NCBI GenBank assembly: GCA_964412555.1
Contig: CAYPPG010000026.1
Span: forward strand, 1-64,000
From: CAYPPG01 sp964412555
Lineage (GTDB): Bacteria > Hinthialibacterota > Hinthialibacteria > Hinthialibacterales > Hinthialibacteraceae
DNA: 64,000 bases
Direction: 5' to 3'
The first letter of the stretch is position 1; each line of letters starts with the position of its first letter. A program made the position numbers and the translations under genes. Under the pieces are notes generated by a model that made no database searches, was not told the DNA's origin, and worked only from the letters and a program-made list of their open reading frames with translations. Shown one piece after another: positions 42,102 to 50,526 of this stretch.

Positions 42102-43838
42102 ATGAAAACCATTTCAATTGATTTGACGTGTGTGTTTCTTTTGTGTTTATTCAGCCTAACCGCCTCAGCGCAATACGGAATCTTCGAAGCGACAACCAAC
42201 TGGAACCTACCGGATTCCCCCTTCGTCGAAGGAACGGTGGAAGTCGAAGGGGAAGGAATCGACGCAGTATATACCCTGACAGCAGCCGGCGCCGATTTCA
42301 CTCGTGATTACGATGAAGGCTTTTATGTATATAAAGAACTTACAGGCAGCTGGACGTTGAAAGCCCGCGTGGATGTCGTCGAAGCCCCCAACAACAATGC
42401 CAAAATCGCCTTGATGGTGCGGGAAATCGCGAACGACCCCAGTTCAAAGAATTTCAGAGTTGTGCAGCATTTCGCCAATCGTGTAGCCGTGCAGCGGCGA
42501 ACGGAAAATGCCGGAAATACCGCGGCGGCTCCGTTGAAATATGAGGGAAGCAACGTGACCGATCCGACCGGGGAAGGCATCTGGCTGCGATTGACACGCC
42601 TTGCGGACGAGCAGTTGTTCGTTGTCGAATGGTCCGATGACGGATTTACCTGGTTTTTCGGAGAAAGTTTTGTGCTCGAGATGCCGGAAACGGTAGCGTG
42701 GGGACTCGCGTTTACCAGTTATGTCGACGGGGAAGTCGCGACGGCAGTCGCTACGGAAGTGGAAATCACACCCCCAACCGGCGTCGTCGTTCAGAGGCAT
42801 TTTTCAAAGGAAATCTTCACCGTCGGCGATCAAATCCAAGTGGATCTTGTTCTGAAAAACGCAGGTGACGAAACCGAATCGATTTCACTGTCCGAGAATT
42901 TCCCATTTGACTGGCCGATCTCCAATGTATCCCGTGACGGAAGAGATTTTAACGGCGGCATTGACTGGGATGTGGATGCGCCTCCGGGGGAGACAGTAGT
43001 CTCCTATACACTGACAGTCCCCTCCGATCCCGTCCCTGTGGCCCGGTTCGATGGATATGTGAACATTTTCATCCCGATCGCCGGCAGTTCAGCCATCGTG
43101 CTGGAAGGAACTGCATTGAAAGTCGAAATCCCCTTTGCACAAAATGCAGTTATACTCGACGGGATCATCAATCCCGGCGAATACAGCGGCGCATACACGG
43201 AAACAGTTACCCGAACCGATACCGTTCCCGCCGGTGTGATCCTTGAAGGAGAACCGGTGCCGGAAAGCGAATCGAATATGACATTCTATGCGTTTCATGA
43301 CAGTAAATCTATTTACATCGGCATGGATGTGGATGATCCGATATTAGATTTCTTGACAGGAAGTTCCATCCAGGAGAACGACTCGATCGAGTTGATGATC
43401 GACGGCAACTTTTCGCGGCTGGAAGACAGAGAAGATAACCAGCACGGAATCCGCTTTTCCGTGCTAGGAGACGGCTCCCAGCTCAATCACGCCGGCTTGC
43501 AGGCGATCGCGGAACCCATGGCGGACGGTGTTGGATATCACACAACCACCGGTCTCTTTTGGAACTACGGCGCACGCCCCAAAGCGGACGGCAGCGGGTA
43601 TGTGGTCGAACATCAGTTGAACAAACAAGTACTGATCGATTCACCGGAACGCACGTTGATCGGATTTGATTTCTACATCAACGACGCGGACGGCAGCGGA
43701 GTTCTAGCCGGGAAATGGGCGTATCATTCCGTCGACGCAGACGGCAATCCCGTCAACGCATGGGCAAACGAAGCCATCAACGCGATTTTGGAATTAGGAG
43801 AAGGTACGGTTCCGGTTAAGAGTTGGGAGATTTATTGA
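42102..43838 (+). CDS. Exported beta-sandwich protein with CBM9/DOMON-like end
   Basis: 578 residues; AGAGGAAAG precedes the ATG. Signal VFLLCLFSLTASA, then QYGIFEATTNWNLP. The first module (about 22-225: IALMVREIANDPSSK, then EGIWLRLTRLADEQLFVVEWSDDGFTW) is related to the first module of the protein at 18840-20852. A middle domain (about 230-340) looks like an immunoglobulin-like DUF11/CARDB fold (EIFTVGDQIQVDLVLKNAGD). The C-terminal half (about 350-565) resembles CBM9 or DOMON domains (DGIINPGEYSG, FHDSKSIYIGMDVDDP, IELMIDGN). It probably binds carbohydrate outside the cell. Confidence 0.75.
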   Translation: MKTISIDLTCVFLLCLFSLTASAQYGIFEATTNWNLPDSPFVEGTVEVEGEGIDAVYTLTAAGADFTRDYDEGFYVYKELTGSWTLKARVDVVEAPNNNAKIALMVREIANDPSSKNFRVVQHFANRVAVQRRTENAGNTAAAPLKYEGSNVTDPTGEGIWLRLTRLADEQLFVVEWSDDGFTWFFGESFVLEMPETVAWGLAFTSYVDGEVATAVATEVEITPPTGVVVQRHFSKEIFTVGDQIQVDLVLKNAGDETESISLSENFPFDWPISNVSRDGRDFNGGIDWDVDAPPGETVVSYTLTVPSDPVPVARFDGYVNIFIPIAGSSAIVLEGTALKVEIPFAQNAVILDGIINPGEYSGAYTETVTRTDTVPAGVILEGEPVPESESNMTFYAFHDSKSIYIGMDVDDPILDFLTGSSIQENDSIELMIDGNFSRLEDREDNQHGIRFSVLGDGSQLNHAGLQAIAEPMADGVGYHTTTGLFWNYGARPKADGSGYVVEHQLNKQVLIDSPERTLIGFDFYINDADGSGVLAGKWAYHSVDADGNPVNAWANEAINAILELGEGTVPVKSWEIY

Positions 43839-43857
43839 TTTTGACTAATTCGTAAGA

Positions 43858-43998
43858 TTGGGTAGCAAGGGCAAGACGTCAGGTCTGCCTTTGCAGGTAA
43901 GCGCGATTCCACAAGGGGAGACTTCGCTTCCCCTTGGTACCCGACGCCAAAGCTCTTACCGGGTAGCAAGGGAAAGACGTCTGGTCTGCCCTTGCAGG
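43858..43998. repeat. Two copies of the GGGTAGCAAGGGCAAGACGT repeat
   Basis: Copies at 43859-43896 and 43961-43998 fold as AGCAAGGGCA/TGCCTTTGC-type hairpins. Between them lies GGGGAGACTTCGCTTCCCC. Relatives lie inside the MITE at about 37505-37540 and at 62116-62146. Confidence 0.7.
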
Positions 43999-44030
43999 AA
44001 TGCGCTCTTTCACCTCAACATGGGAAAACA

Positions 44031-44168
44031 ACTCCAGTCCAAGGAGAAGCGCTTCAACAATTGGAGTCTTTTTTGAAACCGCGCATAGAAGAAGTCGAAC
44101 GTGGTGAATTTTCCGGTAAAACCGTTGAACAGATCAAACAAGAATCAAATATAAATAGTAAATCCTGA
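44031..44168 (+). pseudogene. 3' fragment of an antitoxin-like gene (ParD type)
   Basis: This frame, shorter than a normal gene, reads GEALQQLESFLKPRIEEVER, then GEFSGKTVEQIKQES and a stop at 44166-44168. It matches the typical C-terminal half of ParD/RHH antitoxins, where a KPRIEE-like stretch and a KSVEQI-like tail occur. The N-terminal ribbon-helix-helix part is missing; the frame runs upstream into the GGGTAGCAAGGG repeat, which seems to have replaced it. No toxin gene is next to it. Confidence 0.45.
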
Positions 44169-44203
44169 ACATGCCTTCCTACCGACTCACAAAAGCATAG
44201 AAA

Positions 44204-44485
44204 TTAGGGTGTGACATCAGCGTTGGGAACTTCCCCCCGTTTATGGCGTTCTTTCGCGTTCTTTTCGATTTCCTCCATCAAGGAATCCGTCAACAAAACA
44301 CCCTCCCCTCGATCCAGCTCTTCATCACCGGCACGCACAGCCTCACGCAAGGCTGCCAACTTTTTCTGTTCCTGTTCCATACGGCGAACCGCATCACGAA
44401 TGACTTCAGACGCACTCTCATAGGCGCCGCTCGCAATTTGATCTTGAATAAACGCTTCCAGTCTTGGAGGGATGTCCACTTGCAT
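44204..44485 (-). CDS. ParD-family type II antitoxin (RHH), without a visible toxin
   Basis: 93 residues. The beginning MQVDIPPRLEAFIQDQIASG and YESASEVIRDAVRRMEQEQ is the ribbon-helix-helix and dimer region of ParD, followed by the usual LAALREAVRAGDEELDRGEG tail, which wraps the toxin. No ParE-like gene follows downstream on the minus strand (the 3' side, below 44204, holds repeats and an antitoxin fragment on the other strand), so it is an orphan or has lost its toxin. It probably represses its own promoter. Confidence 0.85.
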   Translation of the reverse strand: MQVDIPPRLEAFIQDQIASGAYESASEVIRDAVRRMEQEQKKLAALREAVRAGDEELDRGEGVLLTDSLMEEIEKNAKERHKRGEVPNADVTP

Positions 44486-44696
44486 CTATGTTTCTCCTGT
44501 ACTCTATCTGAACATAAATTATACAATGATGCCCACCAATCGGTAAAGACTATTTTCTCCTCTGGCAAGTGTGTCAAGCGACAACTGTTAAGTTCCTTCG
44601 GCGACAATCTATCCGTCTCCCAACCCGATACTACTTTTCCCCCCGATACCCGCGTTTTAAACTGGTCGTTGTATTAAGGAGATTTTGTATCCCCAC

Positions 44697-46124
44697 TTAC
44701 ACTTCGGAAAGGAAGGCTCCGGAGGAAATAGTATCCCCCAGTCCCACGGTGAACAGTGGATTGGCTACGATTTTGGCCGGTATAGCGGCAAGTGTCAGAT
44801 GATCATATTCCGCGATGCCTTCATTGGCTATCGATTCCTGCCCCAACGTTTCACCCAACGATTTCAACTGATGGAATCCGACTTCTCCGATTGGTACGCT
44901 CAAGCCCGCTGCGATATCGTATTTTGATGAAAACAGCCCATTTCCGGCACGGGAGGCGGCCATCGTTGCGGCAAAAAGCAGGGCGTCTCGAGCGGCCTCG
45001 GGAGAAGACCAACTTGGTTGTTCGAGGCATAGATAATAACCGAGATTATGGAAGTGTATGCGTTGAAGACCGGTTTCATGCTTGAGTACCGACATACCCT
45101 GACAGTAATTGGAGGGGGTAGGGAGTTCACGCAGGGAGAGAGATTCTTTTTCCCGTTCCAGACTCTGCAAGAGAAGAGGAAGTTCTGTTTCATTCAGCCC
45201 AAGGCTATGGACGTTGGGTATAATTCGATTCAGGAGAGATTCCCGAACTTTCGAGGAGGCGATCGAGGCCATTTCAAGATGAATCTTTAGATCCGGAGCC
45301 GTTAAGCGAACTCGTTTGAGATAAGCTTCGAGCGGTTCAATCACGTCGTCGCAAGTACTGCCGTCAGGATAGGTTTCCGACAGAATATGAAAGCCGGAAA
45401 AAAACAAATGGCTGTAGGTGTTGACCAACGAAAGAAAGCCATTGGCAAAGGTTTCGTTCATCTTGAACTGATTGTTGCGTGGATTCCAGGAAGGAATGTA
45501 ACGATTGGCGCGATTCGGACGCACCGTCAGCCCATTCACATTCATTTGAAAATCTTTATCATATTCAAAAATCCAATGAATGGCGAAGATGCCCCGATCT
45601 TCAGCTGCCTCGATCGGCTTTTTCAACTCATACCCATTCTCGTTTTGGCAAATGACCTTCAAATTCTCATACTCGCCGAATTTTTCCGCCAGTTCGACCG
45701 TCAAGGGATTGGCGTATACAGTGACCGGCATTCCAAGCGGCGCAAGAGAACGTGCCATATTTCCGGACGTCCCACCCAGCCGCAGTTCACCGGTTCCGAA
45801 TGTGTCCAATGCCCATTGATAGGTCTCTTCGGCACGAACCATCAACTGAAACGCGCAGCCGGAGAATAGAGAATAAAACAGACCCCGAATGAAATCCGCG
45901 GGCGTATAGATTTCCGTTGGATACCGTCCTTGACAGCCGTCGACCGCAGCCTGTTTGAGTTTCTCGTCACCCTCGAGTAGGGGGTGAAGAAGCTCGGGAG
46001 TCAGACGGACGAGACCATCCAAGACGGAATGGAAGGCACAGGCTACGCCGGGTAATTGAGCCAATCGCTGCAAACCATTTTCATGGGCTTGCTTGTATAA
46101 TTCTTCCCAGTGGGAAATATTCAT
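44697..46124 (-). CDS. ADP-dependent glucokinase/phosphofructokinase-family sugar kinase
   Basis: About 475 residues (ATG 46124; an in-frame TTG at 46130 is an alternative). Ribokinase-like fold of the ADP-GK/PFK family: substrate-side LGGTSGNMARSLAPLG, then HLEMASI, the N-x-x-E metal/phosphate motif in HSLGLNETEL, and the C-terminal G-x-G-D in VGLGDTISSGAF with the catalytic Asp. HSLGLNETEL closely resembles the equivalent stretch of animal and archaeal ADP-GK. The enzyme would phosphorylate glucose or fructose-6-phosphate with ADP in the cytoplasm. It is unusual in bacteria. It stands alone on the minus strand. Confidence 0.78.
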   Translation of the reverse strand: MNISHWEELYKQAHENGLQRLAQLPGVACAFHSVLDGLVRLTPELLHPLLEGDEKLKQAAVDGCQGRYPTEIYTPADFIRGLFYSLFSGCAFQLMVRAEETYQWALDTFGTGELRLGGTSGNMARSLAPLGMPVTVYANPLTVELAEKFGEYENLKVICQNENGYELKKPIEAAEDRGIFAIHWIFEYDKDFQMNVNGLTVRPNRANRYIPSWNPRNNQFKMNETFANGFLSLVNTYSHLFFSGFHILSETYPDGSTCDDVIEPLEAYLKRVRLTAPDLKIHLEMASIASSKVRESLLNRIIPNVHSLGLNETELPLLLQSLEREKESLSLRELPTPSNYCQGMSVLKHETGLQRIHFHNLGYYLCLEQPSWSSPEAARDALLFAATMAASRAGNGLFSSKYDIAAGLSVPIGEVGFHQLKSLGETLGQESIANEGIAEYDHLTLAAIPAKIVANPLFTVGLGDTISSGAFLSEV

Positions 46125-46160
46125 TTGCAATCAATCCCTTGTGTAAATAGATGAAAGATT

Positions 46161-46251
46161 GGGGAGACACATAGGCCTCTCCTAACAAAATTGTAGGGGC
46201 AATCCTGCGTGATTGCCCAATTTGAGAGGAAACACACAGGTCTCCCCCTAC
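46161..46251. repeat. GTAGGGGCAATCCT-type repeat cluster (copy 2)
   Basis: GGGGAGACACATAGGCCTCT, GTAGGGGCAATCCTGCGTGA (46193-46212) and CACACAGGTCTCCCCCTAC form a set of dyads matching 18656-18760. It sits in the gap between two co-oriented genes. Confidence 0.65.
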
Positions 46252-46314
46252 GATGCTAATGGAAATGTAACCTTTGGAGAGATTGGATTCAACCGGAATG
46301 AAGCAAGGTTGTTT

Positions 46315-47961
46315 TTACCAAACCATTGTTGCTTTGATCAACTCATCCGGCGTTGTAATGCCTTGTTGAATTTTTGTAATACCGTTTTGCCGGAGAGTGG
46401 GGATATTATGGCGTGCCACATAATCGCGCAACTCTGTCGGATTCGCTCCCTTCACGATTAAATCATGGAGTTCTTCCGTGACGGGTAATATTTCAAATAA
46501 ACCTGTTCTTTCGTAGTAGCCGGAACCGTTGCAGTGATTGCATCCTCTTCCATACCATACTTTTTCTAGATCACTGGGTTGCAATTTAAGACCTTCGAGT
46601 TCATCTTCATGGGGGGGACGTTCGGCAGTGCATTCCGTACAGTTTAACCGGACCAATCGCTGCGAAACCACTGCCCGGATGGCGGATGCAGCCAAGTAGG
46701 CTTCACACCCCATATCGAGCAAACGGGTAAATGCGCTTGGGGAATCGGTTGTGTGAAGTGTCGCGAAAACCAAATGCCCCGTAATAGCTGCACGCAAGGT
46801 AATCTGTGCCGTTTCCAGATCGCGGATTTCTCCAATCATGAGGATATCCGGATCTTGCCGCAGCAATGCCCTCAAAACTTGTGGAAAGGTCAAACGATTC
46901 AAGCCGCCGATTTGGAATTGGTTGATGCCACTCATTAGGATTTCGACCGGGTCTTCGATTGTCGAGATGTTCATGGCATCGCTTTTCAACATGTTGAGCA
47001 AGGAATACAGAGTTGTCGATTTACCGCTTGCAGCCGGGCCGGTAATGAGCACCAATCCATGGGGAATGTGAAGAATGGAAAACAATTGCTCCATTTTTTC
47101 GCGCATCATTCCCAATTCTTCTACGTCCATGACATCGTCCTGCGGCGGAAGCAATCGCAACACGGCCTTTTCCCCATAGGTTCCGGGGATCGTACAGACT
47201 CGGATATTGATGGGAGCTCCGTCCAAATCGGGATGGGAAAAAACGTAAGCACCTTCCTGCGGTTCAAGACGATTGGCAATATCGATATTGGAAAGTACTT
47301 TTATGCGGGAAAGAATCGGAGGCGTCAGCATTTTGGGGATTTCTAAAATTGTATGAAGTACCCCATCCACCCGTGCGCGAACAAGACAATGTCCGTGTTC
47401 CGGTTCGAAATGAACATCCGTTGCCCGCTGCTCGAGCGCTTCCAGCACAATACGATCCACTGCCTCTATAGGCTCCTCAAGGAACTCTTTCGATTCGGAA
47501 TAAAGAATGTCTCGTTTTTTGCTCTCCGGATACGCTTTCCGGTATAACTCTTGGAAATCTTCTTCACTTACCAATACCGGTTGGATATCCTTCACGATCG
47601 TTTTCCGTAAATTATCCAAAATAGGCGAAGGGATCGGTTCCGTGCAGGCGACCAATAACTCGTTTTCCCCGCGCAACAGCAGTGGAATCAATCCATATCG
47701 GCGCGCCTGCGGTTCGGGAATATAACATAAAACGTCTTCGGATAAGTCGATATGTTCGGGCCGTACAATTTCGAGATTGAAAAATGTGCTGATCGCATCA
47801 ATGAGCTCGGTTTCTTTCAGGTAATACATATACCCTTCTTGAACTTGCAAATGATCAATGCCAGCTGCCGTTTCTTTCTGTTTTTCCAAAGCCGTAATCA
47901 GTTTCTCTTGATCCAGCAAACCTTTTTCAACCAAGAATTCACCCAATTTTTCGCGTTCCAT
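46315..47961 (-). CDS. GspE/PilB-family secretion or pilus assembly ATPase
   Basis: 548 residues; GGGAG precedes the ATG. The N-terminal MshEN-like domain (LGEFLVEKGLLDQEKLITAL) is followed by the ATPase core: Walker A GPAASGKST (308-316), Asp box TIEDPVE, Walker B RQDPDILMIGEIRD, His box GHLVFATLHTTDS, and a zinc-binding tetracysteine (CTEC and CNHC) before YYERTGLFEIL. It powers pseudopilus or pilus extension at the inner membrane and may serve the prepilins at 29550-30878, 15 kb away. The gene is monocistronic here, without GspF or GspD partners. Confidence 0.92.
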   Translation of the reverse strand: MEREKLGEFLVEKGLLDQEKLITALEKQKETAAGIDHLQVQEGYMYYLKETELIDAISTFFNLEIVRPEHIDLSEDVLCYIPEPQARRYGLIPLLLRGENELLVACTEPIPSPILDNLRKTIVKDIQPVLVSEEDFQELYRKAYPESKKRDILYSESKEFLEEPIEAVDRIVLEALEQRATDVHFEPEHGHCLVRARVDGVLHTILEIPKMLTPPILSRIKVLSNIDIANRLEPQEGAYVFSHPDLDGAPINIRVCTIPGTYGEKAVLRLLPPQDDVMDVEELGMMREKMEQLFSILHIPHGLVLITGPAASGKSTTLYSLLNMLKSDAMNISTIEDPVEILMSGINQFQIGGLNRLTFPQVLRALLRQDPDILMIGEIRDLETAQITLRAAITGHLVFATLHTTDSPSAFTRLLDMGCEAYLAASAIRAVVSQRLVRLNCTECTAERPPHEDELEGLKLQPSDLEKVWYGRGCNHCNGSGYYERTGLFEILPVTEELHDLIVKGANPTELRDYVARHNIPTLRQNGITKIQQGITTPDELIKATMVW

Positions 47962-48025
47962 CGATTCTCCCTTTCTAGTTCTTCACCGGTTCTTCATTTG
48001 AGTTTGTAACTTCTTTTTCGTGCTT

Positions 48026-49168
48026 TTATGATTTCTGAAACTGTTTTTGCGCCACAAAAGAAGGATTTGTATTCAATGCTTTATCTGCTTGGAGTCCTTT
48101 TAATGCGGATTGGATCATCACAAATTCACCGACATTGTCCATCGTGACCAAGCCAACTAATTGCCCGTTGGAGATTACCGGAACGGTTTGACACTGACAT
48201 TCCTTCAATTCCGTAAATGCCTGTTCCAACGTGGTGGTCGGTTCCACCGTGTGAAACTCTTTTTGCATCACTTCTTGGATAGGGAATTCTTTTCCTTGCT
48301 TCGCGAGAGTCACCATCAAATCCGACCGGGTTAGAATCCCAACCAATTGGTCGTTTTCCATCACAGGAAAATCATGTTGCGACCCCGATAAAATCAAATC
48401 CGCCGCTTCGGCGAGAGTATCATGGATTGAAAGAGTTTTAAAATCCGTAATCATCGCCTGATCCACTTTCGTGTCGCCGAGTACGGTTTTCATTTGCACC
48501 ATACTCGCTTCCTGTTCCGCCCCGATCCAAACGAAGAAAGCGATAAAAATAAGAAATGGATTGATGAAAAAGCCGATAAAGCCGAATAAAAGCGCCATTC
48601 CTTGTCCCAAGGTCGCTGCCACTTGCGTGGCTTTGGTGTATTCCAATTTCGTTGCCAATAGCGCGCGGACAAGACGGCCGCCGTCCATGGGGAAAGCAGG
48701 CAGAATATTGAATAGGACCAAAAATATGTTCACGAGCATCAACCGTTCCAAAAAAGGTCCGGTTGTAACCGACAATTCTTTCAATGGTTCGACGGAAGAC
48801 GTAAACCAGAGCCACAAAAACAATCCTATAGCGATCACCACGTTCACAGCAGGACCGGCAGCCGTTACCAAAAACTCCTGAAATGGTTTTTCCGGTATTT
48901 TTTCAATTCGCGATAAGCCCCCAATCGGTAGTAAGGTAATATCTTTTGTTTCGATTCCGAATTTCCGTGCCATCAACGAATGGCCGAATTCATGAAGTAA
49001 TACACACACAAAAATCGCCAAAACAAAACCGACACCGATCAGCATGTCTCTCAAGGTATCACCATCGATCCAATGGAGAAGCATCACCCAGGCGATGATA
49101 ATCAGGAATGTCGCATGGATCGCGACGGGAATCCCAAAATAACGACCTACATTCCAAGACCATTTCAT
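48026..49168 (-). CDS. Site-2 protease (M50) with CBS domains
   Basis: 380 residues from the ATG at 49168, set by GAAAGGA 9 bases upstream. Membrane helices surround HEFGH (59-63), the zinc-binding motif, and a later FPMDGGRL supplies the third ligand Asp. After about residue 230, two CBS domains follow (SIHDTLAEAADLILSG, LVGILTRSDLM; TVEPTTTLEQAFTELKE, LVGLVTMDNVG). Such proteins cut membrane-bound substrates; the CBS pair may sense adenine nucleotides. It is followed, 64 bases on, by the GspE/PilB gene in the same direction. Confidence 0.92.
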   Translation of the reverse strand: MKWSWNVGRYFGIPVAIHATFLIIIAWVMLLHWIDGDTLRDMLIGVGFVLAIFVCVLLHEFGHSLMARKFGIETKDITLLPIGGLSRIEKIPEKPFQEFLVTAAGPAVNVVIAIGLFLWLWFTSSVEPLKELSVTTGPFLERLMLVNIFLVLFNILPAFPMDGGRLVRALLATKLEYTKATQVAATLGQGMALLFGFIGFFINPFLIFIAFFVWIGAEQEASMVQMKTVLGDTKVDQAMITDFKTLSIHDTLAEAADLILSGSQHDFPVMENDQLVGILTRSDLMVTLAKQGKEFPIQEVMQKEFHTVEPTTTLEQAFTELKECQCQTVPVISNGQLVGLVTMDNVGEFVMIQSALKGLQADKALNTNPSFVAQKQFQKS

Positions 49169-49322
49169 ACAAATCGATCCTTTCTTCAAACGGTTTTTAT
49201 ATTATATTTATTCCTTTGATCATCACAGTTGTCTATCTTTTCATTGTACCCGAATTCAGGAATTTGTATCTACACATCAGGTTGTTGTGATAAGGGATGG
49301 ATGGGTATAAGGATTACGCCTT

Positions 49323-50324
49323 TTATAGTGGGTCACCAAGCGCCAACACATCGTTCCGAATACGATCCATGTCAGCAGTTTCAAGTTCGATTTCACCTGC
49401 TTTGGCGTTGTCGAGCGCTTGTTCCTGTGTACGCGCTCCGCAAAGAGCATGGGTCACACCTTTTTGGCCGACCGTCCAGGCAATGGTCAACTGGGCGAGA
49501 GAGCAGCTGTATTTCTCCGTCAAATCGGACCACGAAGCCAGCATATCAAGCACTTTTTTCCGATTTTCCGGTTTGAACCAAGGATTCCAATTCTCATTAC
49601 TGCGCCATTCATTCGGATCGAATTGGCGATCCATAGTCACCTTGCCGGTAAGAAGCCCCTGTTCGATCGGCGAATAGGCCAATGTGGAAATTTGGTGTTG
49701 AATACAAAACGGGAGTATGTCCTCTTCTATATTCCGATAGAGCATGCTATAGCGGGGCTGGTTGGTATCCAGTTGGCCGAACATATCATATTCCCTCAAT
49801 TCCTCGAGGCTGACGTTGGAGACACCGATGGCTCTGATTTTCCCTTCCCGCTTCAGATCTCTCAGGCAGCCCATCGTTTCTTGAATCTGTGTTTTTTCCG
49901 GTTCGATGGCCGGCCAGTGGACTTGATACAGATCGATGACATCGACATCGAGCCGCTTCAAACTCATCTCGATTTCCTCGCGAATCGTATCCGGACGCAG
50001 CGAACGATAGATACTCCGCCCATCGAATTCGCAAAAATACGAGCCGCGTTCATCTTTCGACCAAAGTCCGCATTTGGTGGCGATGATCACCTGATCGCGC
50101 CGGCCTTTAATGGCCTTCCCGACGACCTCTTCACTGCGGCCGAAACCATATGCCGGGGCGGTGTCAATCAGATTGATCCCGGCGTCGATAGATACTTGGA
50201 TGGCGCGGATCGATTCACTATCATCCGGGTCTTTCCCCCACGGTGTTCCACCCCCGGTTACCCAGGTTCCCAATCCGACAACGGATGCTTCCAGTTCTGA
50301 TTTTCCCAAGGTACGGTATTTCAC
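49323..50324 (-). CDS. Aldo/keto reductase
   Basis: 333 residues from a GTG at 50324, decided by AAAGGAG 5 bases upstream. The frame opens to 50396, but the extra N-terminus reads through a palindromic repeat and is not protein-like. AKR marks: GLGTWVTGGG, NLIDTAPAYGFGRSEEVVGKAI with the catalytic Asp and Tyr, Lys in VIIATKCGLW, His in YQVHWPAIEP, and a C-terminal phosphate-binding stretch (LCGARTQEQALDNAKA). It reduces sugars or aldehydes with NADPH in the cytoplasm. The gene at 50527 runs divergently, about 200 bases away, and encodes a Gfo/Idh/MocA protein. Confidence 0.92.
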   Translation of the reverse strand: MKYRTLGKSELEASVVGLGTWVTGGGTPWGKDPDDSESIRAIQVSIDAGINLIDTAPAYGFGRSEEVVGKAIKGRRDQVIIATKCGLWSKDERGSYFCEFDGRSIYRSLRPDTIREEIEMSLKRLDVDVIDLYQVHWPAIEPEKTQIQETMGCLRDLKREGKIRAIGVSNVSLEELREYDMFGQLDTNQPRYSMLYRNIEEDILPFCIQHQISTLAYSPIEQGLLTGKVTMDRQFDPNEWRSNENWNPWFKPENRKKVLDMLASWSDLTEKYSCSLAQLTIAWTVGQKGVTHALCGARTQEQALDNAKAGEIELETADMDRIRNDVLALGDPL

Positions 50325-50351
50325 GATGGCTCCTTTCTTTCGTTGAAAGAT

Positions 50352-50373
50352 GCGGGCAAGATGCCCGCGCTCC
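50352..50373. repeat. GCGGGCAAGATGCCCGC palindrome
   Basis: Single copy followed by GCTCC, 28 bases upstream of the aldo/keto reductase start, in the divergent promoter region shared with the Gfo/Idh/MocA gene. Same family as 11711-11772 and 35949-35970. Confidence 0.7.
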
Positions 50374-50526
50374 GACAATGAAAAGGTTCTAATCATTTCG
50401 GATTCCTGTCAAGGATGAGATTTTGCTTCTATTGACCAGTTTCGATTCGAGTCATTCTATGATACTATTGCTCGATTGAAAGAAACACCTTACTGTTCAG
50501 AGAATATCCGAGGGAGGAAAGAAAAC

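Noticed and set aside
50325..50396. N-terminal extension of the aldo/keto reductase
   Set aside because: It translates the GCGGGCAAGATGCCCGC repeat; a GTG with a proper ribosome site at 50324 gives the normal family start.
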